A stretch of DNA of 64,000 nt from JALQUL01 sp964556425 (GTDB taxonomy: Bacteria; Pseudomonadota; Gammaproteobacteria; Burkholderiales; Burkholderiaceae_C), in assembly GCA_964556425.1 (NCBI GenBank), contig CAZKWC010000004.1, positions 1-64,000 of the forward strand. Reading direction: 5' to 3'. The translations under genes were made by a program, and so were the position numbers. Shown in pieces: positions 49,567 through 57,928 of the stretch; the first letter of the stretch is position 1; every line of letters begins with the position of its first letter. The notes under the pieces are model-generated. The model did not search any database. It had not been told where the DNA came from and saw nothing but the letters and a program-made list of their open reading frames with translations.

Positions 49567-51204
49567 ATGAAAGCAAAAAATTCACAGTGGTGGCGTGGTG
49601 GTGTGGTGTATCAAATTTATCCACGTAGTTACCAAGATAGTAATAATGACGGCATTGGCGATTTAGTCGGTATTACTCAGCGCCTGCCTTATATTGCGGC
49701 CTTAGGTGTCGATGCTATCTGGCTCTCACCCTTCTTTAAAAGCCCAATGAAAGACTTTGGCTATGATGTAAGCGATTACTGCGATATCGACCCCATGTTT
49801 GGCACCCTAGAAGATGCCAAAATCATGATCAAAACAGCTCACGATTTAGGCATTAAAGTCATCATCGATCAAGTGCTCTCTCACTCTTCCGATCAGCATC
49901 CTTGGTTTATTGAAAGCCGCTCTAGTCGTAGCAACGACAAAGCTGATTGGTATGTTTGGGCTAATGCTAAACAAGACGGTAATCCGCCTAATAATTGGTT
50001 GTCTATTTTTGGTGGCAGTGCTTGGCAATGGGACACACGTCGTCGCCAATACTATATGCATAACTTTTTAACTAGCCAACCCGACCTTAACTTTCATAAT
50101 CCACAAGTTCAGCAAGCTTTGCTCGACAGCGTCAGGTTTTGGCTTGATTTAGGTATTGATGGTTTCCGTTTAGACACGGCCAACTTTTATGTGCATGATG
50201 CACAATTACGTGATAACCCACCGCGTGGTGAGCCTACCGGTTTTGATCCTGCAGTACCCACTACCAATCCTTATTCCTGGCAATGGCATAAATACGATAA
50301 AAGCCAACCAGAAAACCTCGACTTTATGCGTCGTTTAAGAGCTTTGGTAGATGAATATCCTGACACCACTATGGTGGGCGAGATTGGAGATGATGATGGT
50401 TTAGCTCGTATGGCTGAATACACCAAAGGCGATGACTTATTGCACATGGCCTATTGTTTTGATTTATTAGGCGATGCCCACGACGCCACATTTATTCACG
50501 GGGTATTATCTCGCTTTAATGAGATTGCCCAAGACAGCTGGCCTTCATGGGCTTTATCCAATCATGATTGCAAACGCTTGGCTTCTAGATGGGGTCAAGA
50601 CAGCAACAATCTTCATCAACTCAAAACCTTTGCTGCATTTCAATTAAGTTTGCGTGGATCACCCTGTGTTTATCAAGGCGATGAATTAGGCCTCACTGAA
50701 GCCAATATTGCCTTTGAAGATTTACAAGACCCCTACGGCATTACGATGTGGCCAGAGTTTAAAGGCCGTGATGGTTGCCGCACCCCCATGCCTTGGCAAG
50801 AAGACCAATACCATGCGGGCTTTTCCAATGTGCAACCGTGGTTACCGGTGGCAACCGAACACTTGAATAAATCAGTCCTGACACAACAACAAACGCCTGG
50901 TTCATTACTTCATTTTTACCAACAGTTTTTAAACTGGCGCAAAGGACAAGCTACTTTGCAAAAAGGTGATATGCAATTGTTGCCTCATCATCAACAAGTA
51001 GTGGCCTTTACAAGGCAATACCAAGGCCAAACTTTATTATGTGTTTTTAACTTTAGCGATCAAGCGGTTACATGGACTTTACCCTCCTCCATTACACAAT
51101 GCTCAGCTATCAATACAACTGGCTTATCGGGCGCTGTTGTGCAAACATCACAAATTGAATTAGCTGCATGGGGCTCCCTCATTGCAGAAGTTACGACTGT
51201 TTAA
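49567..51204 (+). CDS. Alpha-glucosidase, GH13 family
   Basis: A 545-residue (beta/alpha)8-barrel glycoside hydrolase without signal peptide, so it cleaves imported alpha-glucosides in the cytosol. GH13 regions visible: WRGGVVYQIYPRSYQDSNNDGIGDL at the N-terminus, DQVLSHSSDQHPWF (conserved region I, about 101-114), GFRLDTANF with the nucleophile Asp203, MVGEIGDDD with acid/base Glu272, and SNHDCKR with stabiliser Asp334. The C-terminal beta domain follows. The layout matches oligo-1,6-glucosidase/alpha-glucosidase types (GH13_23/31 like). The exact substrate (maltose, isomaltose, sucrose isomers, trehalose) is not resolved. Confidence 0.93.
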   Translation: MKAKNSQWWRGGVVYQIYPRSYQDSNNDGIGDLVGITQRLPYIAALGVDAIWLSPFFKSPMKDFGYDVSDYCDIDPMFGTLEDAKIMIKTAHDLGIKVIIDQVLSHSSDQHPWFIESRSSRSNDKADWYVWANAKQDGNPPNNWLSIFGGSAWQWDTRRRQYYMHNFLTSQPDLNFHNPQVQQALLDSVRFWLDLGIDGFRLDTANFYVHDAQLRDNPPRGEPTGFDPAVPTTNPYSWQWHKYDKSQPENLDFMRRLRALVDEYPDTTMVGEIGDDDGLARMAEYTKGDDLLHMAYCFDLLGDAHDATFIHGVLSRFNEIAQDSWPSWALSNHDCKRLASRWGQDSNNLHQLKTFAAFQLSLRGSPCVYQGDELGLTEANIAFEDLQDPYGITMWPEFKGRDGCRTPMPWQEDQYHAGFSNVQPWLPVATEHLNKSVLTQQQTPGSLLHFYQQFLNWRKGQATLQKGDMQLLPHHQQVVAFTRQYQGQTLLCVFNFSDQAVTWTLPSSITQCSAINTTGLSGAVVQTSQIELAAWGSLIAEVTTV

Positions 51205-51215
51205 AGGCTTTTTTT

Positions 51216-52355
51216 ATGTCCACAATTGAATTTAAAAACATCTGCAAGCGCTACGATGGCAGTCAAAATTTAACTATTAATAATGCCAATATTAAAATTG
51301 AGCAAGGTGAGTTTTGTGTCTTTGTTGGCCCATCAGGTTGCGGAAAATCAACTCTGTTACGCATGACCGCAGGCCTTGAAGATATTACTTCTGGCGACTT
51401 GTTAATCGATGGAAAACGAGCCAACGACATTGCGCCAGCTAAGCGTGGTTTAGCCATGGTTTTCCAAAGTTATGCGCTTTACCCGCATATGACGGTGAGG
51501 CAAAATATGGCCTTTGGTTTGCAGGTGTTAGGTGCCGACAAAGCGGCCATTGAGCGCAAAGTGCAAGCCGCCGCAGAGGCTTTACAACTAGGCCCATTAA
51601 TGGATAGATTACCTAAAGCTTTGTCGGGTGGACAACGCCAAAGGGTAGCCATTGGCCGCGCCATCGTCAAAGAGCCAGGTTGCTTTTTATTCGATGAGCC
51701 CCTGTCTAATTTAGATGCGGCTTTAAGAGCTCAAACTAGGTTAGAAATTGCGAAGTTGCATGAGCGCCTAGACCAATCTAGCATGATTTATGTTACTCAT
51801 GATCAGGTAGAGGCCATGACACTGGCTGACAAAATTGTTTTGCTCAACACCGGTGATCGAATTGCGCAACTTGGTAGCGTGGCACAAGTGGGCTCTCCAA
51901 TGGAGCTTTACCACAGACCGAATAGTTTGTTTGTGGCAGAGTTTATTGGCTCGCCTAAAATGAATATTTTGCCAGCCGTATTACAAACTGCAGGTAGTAT
52001 TTCTAGTCAAGTCGTATTGGCTGGCTCGGCACTCTCTGTGGCGGTCAATGCTAGCCATCTAAAAGAAGGCTCCAAAGTACAAATTGGTCTGCGCCCTGAA
52101 GACATTCAGGTGGTAACTAGCAACAGCCCTAGCGCTAATGTGAATGGTGTCATTAGCCACATCGAGCGCCTTGGTGAGTCTTCTTTGTTATATGTCGATA
52201 TGGGTGGAAATCTACCTGTTATTACCGCCAAAACTGAAGGTACTACGCAATTTGTAAAAGGTGATTTAGTAGGTATTGCAGCTCACCCCGAACGTCTGCA
52301 CTTATTTAATGAAGAAGGCTGGGCTTGTGAACGCACAGTAAGCTTACCAGTTTAA
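51216..52355 (+). CDS. Sugar ABC transporter ATP-binding protein (MalK/UgpC type)
   Basis: A 379-residue ATPase from ATG 51216 (MSTIEFKNICKRYDG), 11 bases after the glucosidase stop; the frame is open into the glucosidase gene but that start gives no family sequence. Walker A GPSGCGKST (38-46), signature LSGGQ (136-140), Walker B with FDEP (159-162) and a C-terminal TOBE/regulatory domain (about 240-370; VQIGLRPEDIQV). It completes a full importer with the binding protein and two permeases. The long MalK-type C-domain could receive inducer-exclusion signals. Confidence 0.93.
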   Translation: MSTIEFKNICKRYDGSQNLTINNANIKIEQGEFCVFVGPSGCGKSTLLRMTAGLEDITSGDLLIDGKRANDIAPAKRGLAMVFQSYALYPHMTVRQNMAFGLQVLGADKAAIERKVQAAAEALQLGPLMDRLPKALSGGQRQRVAIGRAIVKEPGCFLFDEPLSNLDAALRAQTRLEIAKLHERLDQSSMIYVTHDQVEAMTLADKIVLLNTGDRIAQLGSVAQVGSPMELYHRPNSLFVAEFIGSPKMNILPAVLQTAGSISSQVVLAGSALSVAVNASHLKEGSKVQIGLRPEDIQVVTSNSPSANVNGVISHIERLGESSLLYVDMGGNLPVITAKTEGTTQFVKGDLVGIAAHPERLHLFNEEGWACERTVSLPV

Positions 52356-52381
52356 GCTTTGCTTTTTGCATACTAAAAATG

Positions 52382-52425
52382 GGGCACAACTGAGTAAACT
52401 TATTGCTTATGTAGTGCCCTATTTT
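52382..52425. terminator. Probable terminator of the sugar operon
   Basis: Inverted repeat GGGCAC/GTGCCC (52382-52387 with 52414-52419) with further pairing inside the 26-base loop, followed by TATTTTTATT. It lies between convergent genes (ATPase and oxyR). Confidence 0.6.
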
Positions 52426-52466
52426 TATTCTACTGCCAAGCAGACGAATAGATTAAATCGCCATTG

Positions 52467-53453
52467 TTATGACAAACGAGTCACCCCAGGCAACTCACAT
52501 TTATAAATAGCATTTCTTAATGCCGCAATTGCCTCATATCGCGTAAAGCTTCTACGCCAAACCAATACAACTCGGCGACTCGGAGCGTCTTTATTAAAAT
52601 CTAAATATTTAATGTAGCCATCTGCACCTTCCTGATGCGGGTTTAACGCTTCATTTTGAACATCACTATCTGCGCTCTTACTTATCAAAGCATTTTTGGG
52701 CACACTCAGACGTGGCACCAGGGTCACTCCTAGGCCGGCAGCCACCATGTATTTAATGGTCTCTAGTGATGAGCCCTCAAAATTTTTATGAATCCCATCG
52801 GAGGCATTAGAAAAGCGGGCAAACTCTGGGCATACATCAAGCACATGATCTCTAAAGCAATGCCCAGTACCCAACAATAAAATACTTTCGTTTTTGAGTT
52901 GCTCGGTGGTAATAGAGTTTTGCCCTGCCAATTCGTGGCTAGCTGGCAAAGCCGCTACAAATGGCTCATCGTATAAGGGGGCAATGGCAAGGCCCGCCTC
53001 AGAAAAAGGTTCCGCCAAAATAGCACAATCTATATCGCCACTGCGCAGCATTTCTAATAAACGAACGGTAAAATTTTCTTGTAACACCAGCTTCATTTGT
53101 GGTGTGTTTTGAATTACCGACTTCACTAAGTCAGGTAATAAATAGGGGGCAATGGTGTAAATCACACCAAGCCGTAAAGCGCCATTTAAAGGATCTTTAC
53201 CCAACTTGGCGATTTCTTTGATTTGTTGCGATTGCTCTAGTACGGCTTGTGCTTGGCGCACAATTTCTAAGCCAATATTGGTGGGATTCACATCATTGGC
53301 GTTGCGCTCAAATATTTTTATATCGAGCTCATCTTCTAATTTTTTAATTCCTAAACTTAATGTAGGCTGGGAAACCGCACATGCTGCGGCTGCTTTACCA
53401 AAATGTTTTTCGCGGGCCAATGCCACTACGTATTTAAGTTCAGTTAATGTCAT
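52467..53453 (-). CDS. oxyR: Hydrogen peroxide-sensing regulator OxyR
   Basis: LysR-type regulator, 328 residues. N-terminal winged helix-turn-helix (FGKAAAACAVSQPTLSLGIKKLEDEL, 18-43) and a substrate-binding-like domain with the redox pair Cys199 and Cys208 in GHCFRDHVLDVC, at the same numbering as in E. coli OxyR. That pair forms a disulfide on peroxide exposure. A C-terminal extension of about 25 residues beyond the E. coli length includes an insertion near 275-290. It begins three bases after the YafJ-type gene, so the two are co-transcribed; in many Burkholderiales oxyR is instead beside recG, which here lies 6 kb away. Confidence 0.95.
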   Translation of the reverse strand: MTLTELKYVVALAREKHFGKAAAACAVSQPTLSLGIKKLEDELDIKIFERNANDVNPTNIGLEIVRQAQAVLEQSQQIKEIAKLGKDPLNGALRLGVIYTIAPYLLPDLVKSVIQNTPQMKLVLQENFTVRLLEMLRSGDIDCAILAEPFSEAGLAIAPLYDEPFVAALPASHELAGQNSITTEQLKNESILLLGTGHCFRDHVLDVCPEFARFSNASDGIHKNFEGSSLETIKYMVAAGLGVTLVPRLSVPKNALISKSADSDVQNEALNPHQEGADGYIKYLDFNKDAPSRRVVLVWRRSFTRYEAIAALRNAIYKCELPGVTRLS

Positions 53454-53456
53454 GCT

Positions 53457-54242
53457 TTACCTATTGAGTAATTCTCCACCTACAAAAACCATTAATTGAT
53501 TAGGCTCAAAAGCAGTCCATTGCTCGTTGGTGGTTAAAGGCTCTGTGACCACAACGGTAAGTTTATCATGCACACAATTAAGTTGTGATAAATCTACTTT
53601 CACGTCTTCATCTTTTAACTGCACCTCACCAAAGGGGTAAGACCGGGTGAGGTAATGCAACTTAGTGGTGGCATGTGCCCACAAAGCTTCGCCATTACTA
53701 AGTAAAAAATTAAATGTCCCGTGCTGTCGAATGGTGGGAACCAACTCTTCAAGGGTTCTAGATAACTCTTCTACGCTAGGTGCGCAGGCATGACTTTTAG
53801 CTAATTCTTGCATTAACCAACAAAATGCTAATTCGCTATCGGTGCTACCAACTGGTTTAAAACTACCATGCAACTTAGGTGCATAATTTTTTAAATCGCC
53901 ATTATGGGCAAAAACCCAATAGCGGCCCCATAACTCGCGCACAAACGGATGGCAGTTTTGCAAGTTAACTGCCCCTACCGTGGCTTTACGCACGTGAGCG
54001 ATTACATTATGGCTTTTAATTGGCCAAGAGCGTAACATTTGAGCCATTTGCGAAGTGGACGCAGACTCTTTATCGACAAAGCAGCGAATACCTTTGCCGG
54101 GTTGATCACCTTCGCTTTCAAAAAAAGCCATACCCCAACCATCCGAGTGATGGTCGGTACAACCGCCTCTTTGAGCGAAACCTGTAAAACTTAATGTCAG
54201 ACTGGCTGGCAAAAAGCTATTCATTCCTAATAATTGACACAT
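53457..54242 (-). CDS. Class II glutamine amidotransferase, YafJ type
   Basis: A 261-residue protein of the N-terminal-nucleophile amidotransferase fold. Cys2 (MCQLLGMNS) is the expected catalytic nucleophile after Met removal. Supporting motifs are HSDGWGMAFFE (32-42), HVRKATVGAVNLQNCHPF and WVFAHNGDL (glutamine-binding). There is no synthase domain, so it is a stand-alone glutamine amidohydrolase of the YafJ group; the acceptor reaction is unknown. Directly upstream of oxyR. The 142 bases on its upstream side contain nothing recognised. Confidence 0.9.
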   Translation of the reverse strand: MCQLLGMNSFLPASLTLSFTGFAQRGGCTDHHSDGWGMAFFESEGDQPGKGIRCFVDKESASTSQMAQMLRSWPIKSHNVIAHVRKATVGAVNLQNCHPFVRELWGRYWVFAHNGDLKNYAPKLHGSFKPVGSTDSELAFCWLMQELAKSHACAPSVEELSRTLEELVPTIRQHGTFNFLLSNGEALWAHATTKLHYLTRSYPFGEVQLKDEDVKVDLSQLNCVHDKLTVVVTEPLTTNEQWTAFEPNQLMVFVGGELLNR

Positions 54243-54384
54243 ACTAATAGTTTATACCGATAGACATGTCTTTTTTGGTAAAGATAAATAAAGTATCAAC
54301 ACCTTAATAGAGTTGGCACTGTATTTTTAATCAGTAACAAATAAAACTTCCGTTTTCAGTTGCATCAATGGCACAAAATTAGTC

Positions 54385-55905
54385 TTACCATTTGCCATCT
54401 TCTTTTAAATCGACTGAACTAGCCGGCTTATGCCCTAGTTCTTGGCTTGAGATGGACTCTTGGTTTTTATGTCCTGATGGAGTTGACTTTTTAACGGCTT
54501 TTTGCGCTTGTGATGAAGTACCGGACGAAAGCGAGTTGCTACTAACTACAGTGCTTTTAATAGGAGAGCCCAATTGCAAAGATTGTGGGTTAATTTTGTC
54601 TAAACTAATAGAAATGTTTTCTAAATGTCCATATGAAATATTGGGCATTACTTGATCAATCACTACATCACAACAAGGAGACTTAACAGGACCTAAGCTA
54701 GCCCCAGTTTGAGGATCTTTTAAATCGCTACCTAATAAGACCAAAGCATATTTTTGCCCTGTTTTAACCGCCTTACCTCCTTGGCTTAATATGACTTGCT
54801 CACCTGTTAACGAGACCACACTAATTGGAAATGTGCTTTTAATAACCGAGGCCAACGCCTGCTCTAACCAGGCCGTTTTCATTGAATTGAGCAATTGTGC
54901 CGAATTAACACCACGACTAAGCGTAGTAGGTGCAGTAGAGGGAAAACTTGCACCAATAGTGTCAGAGTTATAAATTTGCCTTGTTGCAACATTAATTAAT
55001 TTTTGACGAACAGACCAAGAACCAGAGTACGACACCAATTGTCGTTCAGACACTCTTAATTGTTGAGCATGTTGGTTATAGCCTAGTTGCTCTACTTGAG
55101 CAGTCCAAATTAAGTCAGCACTTACTGCTTGAGCTAACTTTGCCATTTCTGCACTTGGAGCTTGTCCTGAACTAATCAAATTCAGTTCATTTTCTAAATC
55201 TTTATTGGTTTGTCTATCAAGAATTACAAAGCGCCCCGTTTGGTTCAAGGCATCCATTAAACTTTGCCTTAACTCTAGGGCTAACTTTTCACTGTCATAA
55301 GACTGATCGCCAATTTGGACTTTTTTATTTGGAAAATAAATTTGACCCACTAATAATTTTAATTTTTTTAAAGATTCGGGGGCTTGAAACTGCACGACTT
55401 CAGCTTGTATAGAGGCTTTATATGATTTTGATTTTTGAGTCGTGTTTTCTTCTATTTTTATTATTTTAAAATTTTTAATCGTACCGCCCGACTTTTGCAA
55501 CACCGCACTTGCATACGCCTGACCTTCCAACACCGCTTGTTGATGATTGCTACTGATTTCCGCACCAATATCTAACTCGACTCCGGTGTTCAGTAAAGTC
55601 GTACCATTGACTTGTAAAAGAGCTAATTTAATGGCCTCATTTACTGCTTTGCTGGCACTAGGGCCAAAGCCTTCAGAGCTAATGGAAACTGTTTTTAATT
55701 GGCCAATATCTGGCATTTTTTGAATGTTGGCGACAATAGTAGCCGAACTAGCCGTACTAGCCGTGCTAAAGGCCTGCGTTACACTGGCCGAGGCCACTTT
55801 TTGTGCATCAGCTAGATTGGATTCTTTTTGACAAGCTGATAGAAAAAAAACGCTAGTAATTAAACTCAAGCACAATAAAGAGTAACGCATAAACATTGAT
55901 TTCAT
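54385..55905 (-). CDS. FlgT/CsgG-like outer-membrane lipoprotein of unknown function
   Basis: A 506-residue lipoprotein: signal MRYSLLCLSLITSVFFLSAC with lipobox LSAC (Cys25). Three parts are visible: an N-terminal domain (about 70-180; KTVSISSEGFGPSASKAVNEA with ILEG/YKASIQAEV strands) like FlgT-N/LPP20, a middle CsgG/LpoB-like domain (about 185-330; LALELRQSLMDALNQTGRFVILDR), and a C-terminal part (365-430; TGQKYALVLLGSDLKDPQTGASLG) resembling FlgT-C. The last 60 residues are Ser/Gln/Lys-rich. That is the plan of the flagellar H-ring protein FlgT, but no flagellar gene is near. Last gene of a four-gene envelope cluster. Function unknown. Confidence 0.65.
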   Translation of the reverse strand: MKSMFMRYSLLCLSLITSVFFLSACQKESNLADAQKVASASVTQAFSTASTASSATIVANIQKMPDIGQLKTVSISSEGFGPSASKAVNEAIKLALLQVNGTTLLNTGVELDIGAEISSNHQQAVLEGQAYASAVLQKSGGTIKNFKIIKIEENTTQKSKSYKASIQAEVVQFQAPESLKKLKLLVGQIYFPNKKVQIGDQSYDSEKLALELRQSLMDALNQTGRFVILDRQTNKDLENELNLISSGQAPSAEMAKLAQAVSADLIWTAQVEQLGYNQHAQQLRVSERQLVSYSGSWSVRQKLINVATRQIYNSDTIGASFPSTAPTTLSRGVNSAQLLNSMKTAWLEQALASVIKSTFPISVVSLTGEQVILSQGGKAVKTGQKYALVLLGSDLKDPQTGASLGPVKSPCCDVVIDQVMPNISYGHLENISISLDKINPQSLQLGSPIKSTVVSSNSLSSGTSSQAQKAVKKSTPSGHKNQESISSQELGHKPASSVDLKEDGKW

Positions 55906-55963
55906 GAAGATAAAAAGAAACCCACTTATTGATGCTTGATCTTTAAAGTAGGTGATATTTCAA

Positions 55964-56001
55964 TTCGTGATTGAATAAAAAATACACTATTCAATCACGA
56001 A
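55964..56001 (-). other. Perfect intercistronic stem-loop in the envelope cluster
   Basis: Fourteen-base-pair perfect inverted repeat TTCGTGATTGAATA/TATTCAATCACGAA (55964-55977 with 55988-56001) with a ten-base loop, between the 217-residue gene and the lipoprotein gene. On the coding strand it is followed by TTGAAATATC, not a T-run, so it may stabilise or attenuate rather than terminate. Confidence 0.6.
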
Positions 56002-56017
56002 GTTTGTACATTCAATA

Positions 56018-56671
56018 TTAAAGGCTACCTAATGCAGCGGTTGCATTTTTTGGCACTGGAATATCGTTGGTTTTAGCAAACTCAATGGCATTTTTTAAGC
56101 TAGAAACTACATTAGCCATAGAGCCTGGAAATTTAGAAACAATATAAGCACCGCTAGCTAATGCCGGTAAGTCTGCGACTGGGGCTTTGCTAATGTTATC
56201 GCCTAAAGATTTCACATCTACGCCAACGGCTACATACTTTAGGGTACCTGCTGCTAAAGCAGATAAACCTTTACTATAAGCAGTTTTAGCTTTCGCATCT
56301 AATTTTGGACCTTTGGCTAATTCAGCTGCAATAGCTTCTGAAGAAGCAGTCACTTCTTTATTGGCCTTTTCTAAATTATCTTGAGTAGAACCAGAAGTTA
56401 AAGCGCCAGCAGTTGACTTAGCCACACCAGCAGCCTCTTTTAAACCTAAGGCACCTGCCATTAATGAGTTAGCGGTTAACACGTCTTTGTTAGCGGCTAA
56501 ATAAAGTTTGGTTACTTTGGTTTGCAAAGGACCGACATCTGCTGCCTTAGCAGAACTATCTGATTTGCTCATACCAGGAATAGAAGGCATTGCAATTTGT
56601 GCAAAAGATGTTGCAGGAACAGATGCCAATAAAGATGCACTAATGCTTGCGATTAAAGCTAATTTTTTCAT
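56018..56671 (-). CDS. Exported alpha-helical protein of unknown function
   Basis: A 217-residue protein with a clean signal peptide (MKKLALIASISASLLASVPA, cleavage near SFA-Q, residue 25) and a start preceded by AAGAG. The mature part is rich in Ala, Lys, Leu and Ser with a heptad-like helical pattern (LQTKVTKLYLAANKDVLTAN, then LASGAYIVSKFPGSMANVVSSLKNA) and no Cys. I recognise no family. Third gene of the cluster with the FlgT/CsgG-like proteins, separated from both neighbours by stem-loops, so it may be the most abundant product. Confidence 0.75.
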   Translation of the reverse strand: MKKLALIASISASLLASVPATSFAQIAMPSIPGMSKSDSSAKAADVGPLQTKVTKLYLAANKDVLTANSLMAGALGLKEAAGVAKSTAGALTSGSTQDNLEKANKEVTASSEAIAAELAKGPKLDAKAKTAYSKGLSALAAGTLKYVAVGVDVKSLGDNISKAPVADLPALASGAYIVSKFPGSMANVVSSLKNAIEFAKTNDIPVPKNATAALGSL

Positions 56672-56727
56672 GAAGAAACTCTTAAAGTTAAGTTAAGGAA
56701 CGAGACAAAGGAAAAACAAAAATAGGA

Positions 56728-56758
56728 CTTACTGCTGATTCAAAAAATAAACAGTAAG
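56728..56758 (-). terminator. Terminator-like hairpin upstream of the 217-residue gene
   Basis: Stem CTTACTG/CAGTAAG (56752-56758 with 56728-56734 on the minus strand), 17-base loop, then TCCTATTTTTG. It lies 20 bases after the stop of the FlgT-like gene and may act as partial terminator. Confidence 0.4.
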
Positions 56759-56777
56759 CACCCAACTAAAATATGAA

Positions 56778-57928
56778 TTAGCGAATTTGCAAGCTAGTAA
56801 TTTGACTTGCTAACTCTCTAGAGGCATTGGTGGCAGCTAGTTTTAAAGCATTGGTTCTGGCCTCATCTTCAGTTGGACCTTCACCTGCAAAAATCACTGG
56901 GCCTACCGATGCAATCGTGTCTGGAATAAGAGCGGTAATATCAAGGATTTTTGCATTCACTGTAATACTCACACGCTTCAAGCCAGTTTCTGCGCTGTCA
57001 GTGGCTTGCCCAGCATCTAGGGTGCCTAATGCCACATAAGGTATTTGTGCTTTACGCATACCGGCAATCATGGATTGCAAAGTAGCGGGCTTTAAATCTT
57101 GGCCACTTTTGTAGTCATTTTCTACACTTGCTAACGAGAACAAACCACCGGTATAGGGCTCTATTAAAGCGGCCTCACTGACCTTAAAGCCGGAGCGAGT
57201 GAAGTTAGCTGTAAACACTTGGCTTAGGTTAGAACTTGGAAATAAACGCCATGTCGATTCAGCTGATTTTTGAGTCGATGAGCCACCGGTTTCGATAGTA
57301 AGATTGGCTTTTAAGTTGGNNNNNNNNNNNNNNNNNNNNNNNNNNNNNNNNNNNNNNNNNNNNNNNNNNNNNNNNNNNNNNNNNNNNNNNNNNNNNNNNN
57401 NNNNNNNNNNNNNNNNNNNGCATTTGCACTTATATTTTCAGTCACCTCAACCCGCTTTACTTCACGTGCATCATAAGTCTTCACAGAATCCACTTCACGG
57501 GCAATCATTAACAATGCCAAAATAGATTTTTGTGCAGGAGCTACTTTACCTGCCGCAGAATTAGTTTTCACTGCATTACGCAAATTAGCCACATTCAAAG
57601 ACACTCTTAATACTACCGAATATTGTTTGGTATCTTTTTTAAGTTCTTCAGACAAAATAGTGCTGTCTAAAATAAATTTTTCAGGGTCGGCTAAAAACTT
57701 TTCACGAATAGTCTCAAAATTTTGTGCCTCGGTTTGGCCCTCTTCTGCATAATAAAACTCAATAGCTTTAAGTTGTGCATTTTGCTGAGCTTTGAGTTTG
57801 TCTTCTGCACCAATAGAAAAACCAGAATAGGTAATAGTGGCTTTCCCTTTTGATTGAGCAACTTGAGCCCAAGAAGCATTAGCAGTTATGGCTAAAAGTA
57901 CTAAAAAGAATAAACGAATTATTTGCAT
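56778..57928 (-). CDS. Exported FlgT-N/LPP20-like protein, interrupted by assembly gap
   Basis: Two open stretches belong to one gene. The 5' part (57928 to 57420) has a signal peptide (MQIIRLFFLVLLAITANASWAQ) and a domain like FlgT-N (GFSIGAEDKLKAQQNAQLKA, then YSVVLRVSLNVANLRNAV). After 100 N the 3' part (57319 to 56778) is open without a start, reading NLKANLTIETGGSS into FTANFTRSGFKVSE and ending in a second similar module (EGPTEDEARTNALKLAATNASRELASQI). A gap whose length leaves remainder 2 on division by 3 joins them in frame; the 100 N do not. About 350 residues are visible. Second gene of the cluster, overlapping the first by ten bases. Confidence 0.7.
57320..57419. other. Assembly gap (100 N) within the FlgT-N-like gene
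   Basis: Exactly 100 N. No tandem repeat is visible at the edges, so the cause of the break is not evident. It must not be read as a frameshift. Confidence 0.97.

Noticed and set aside
46333..52355. Operon as trehalose- or maltose-specific
   Set aside because: Gene set fits alpha-glucosides in general; the binding protein and GH13 motifs do not allow a specific sugar to be chosen by eye.
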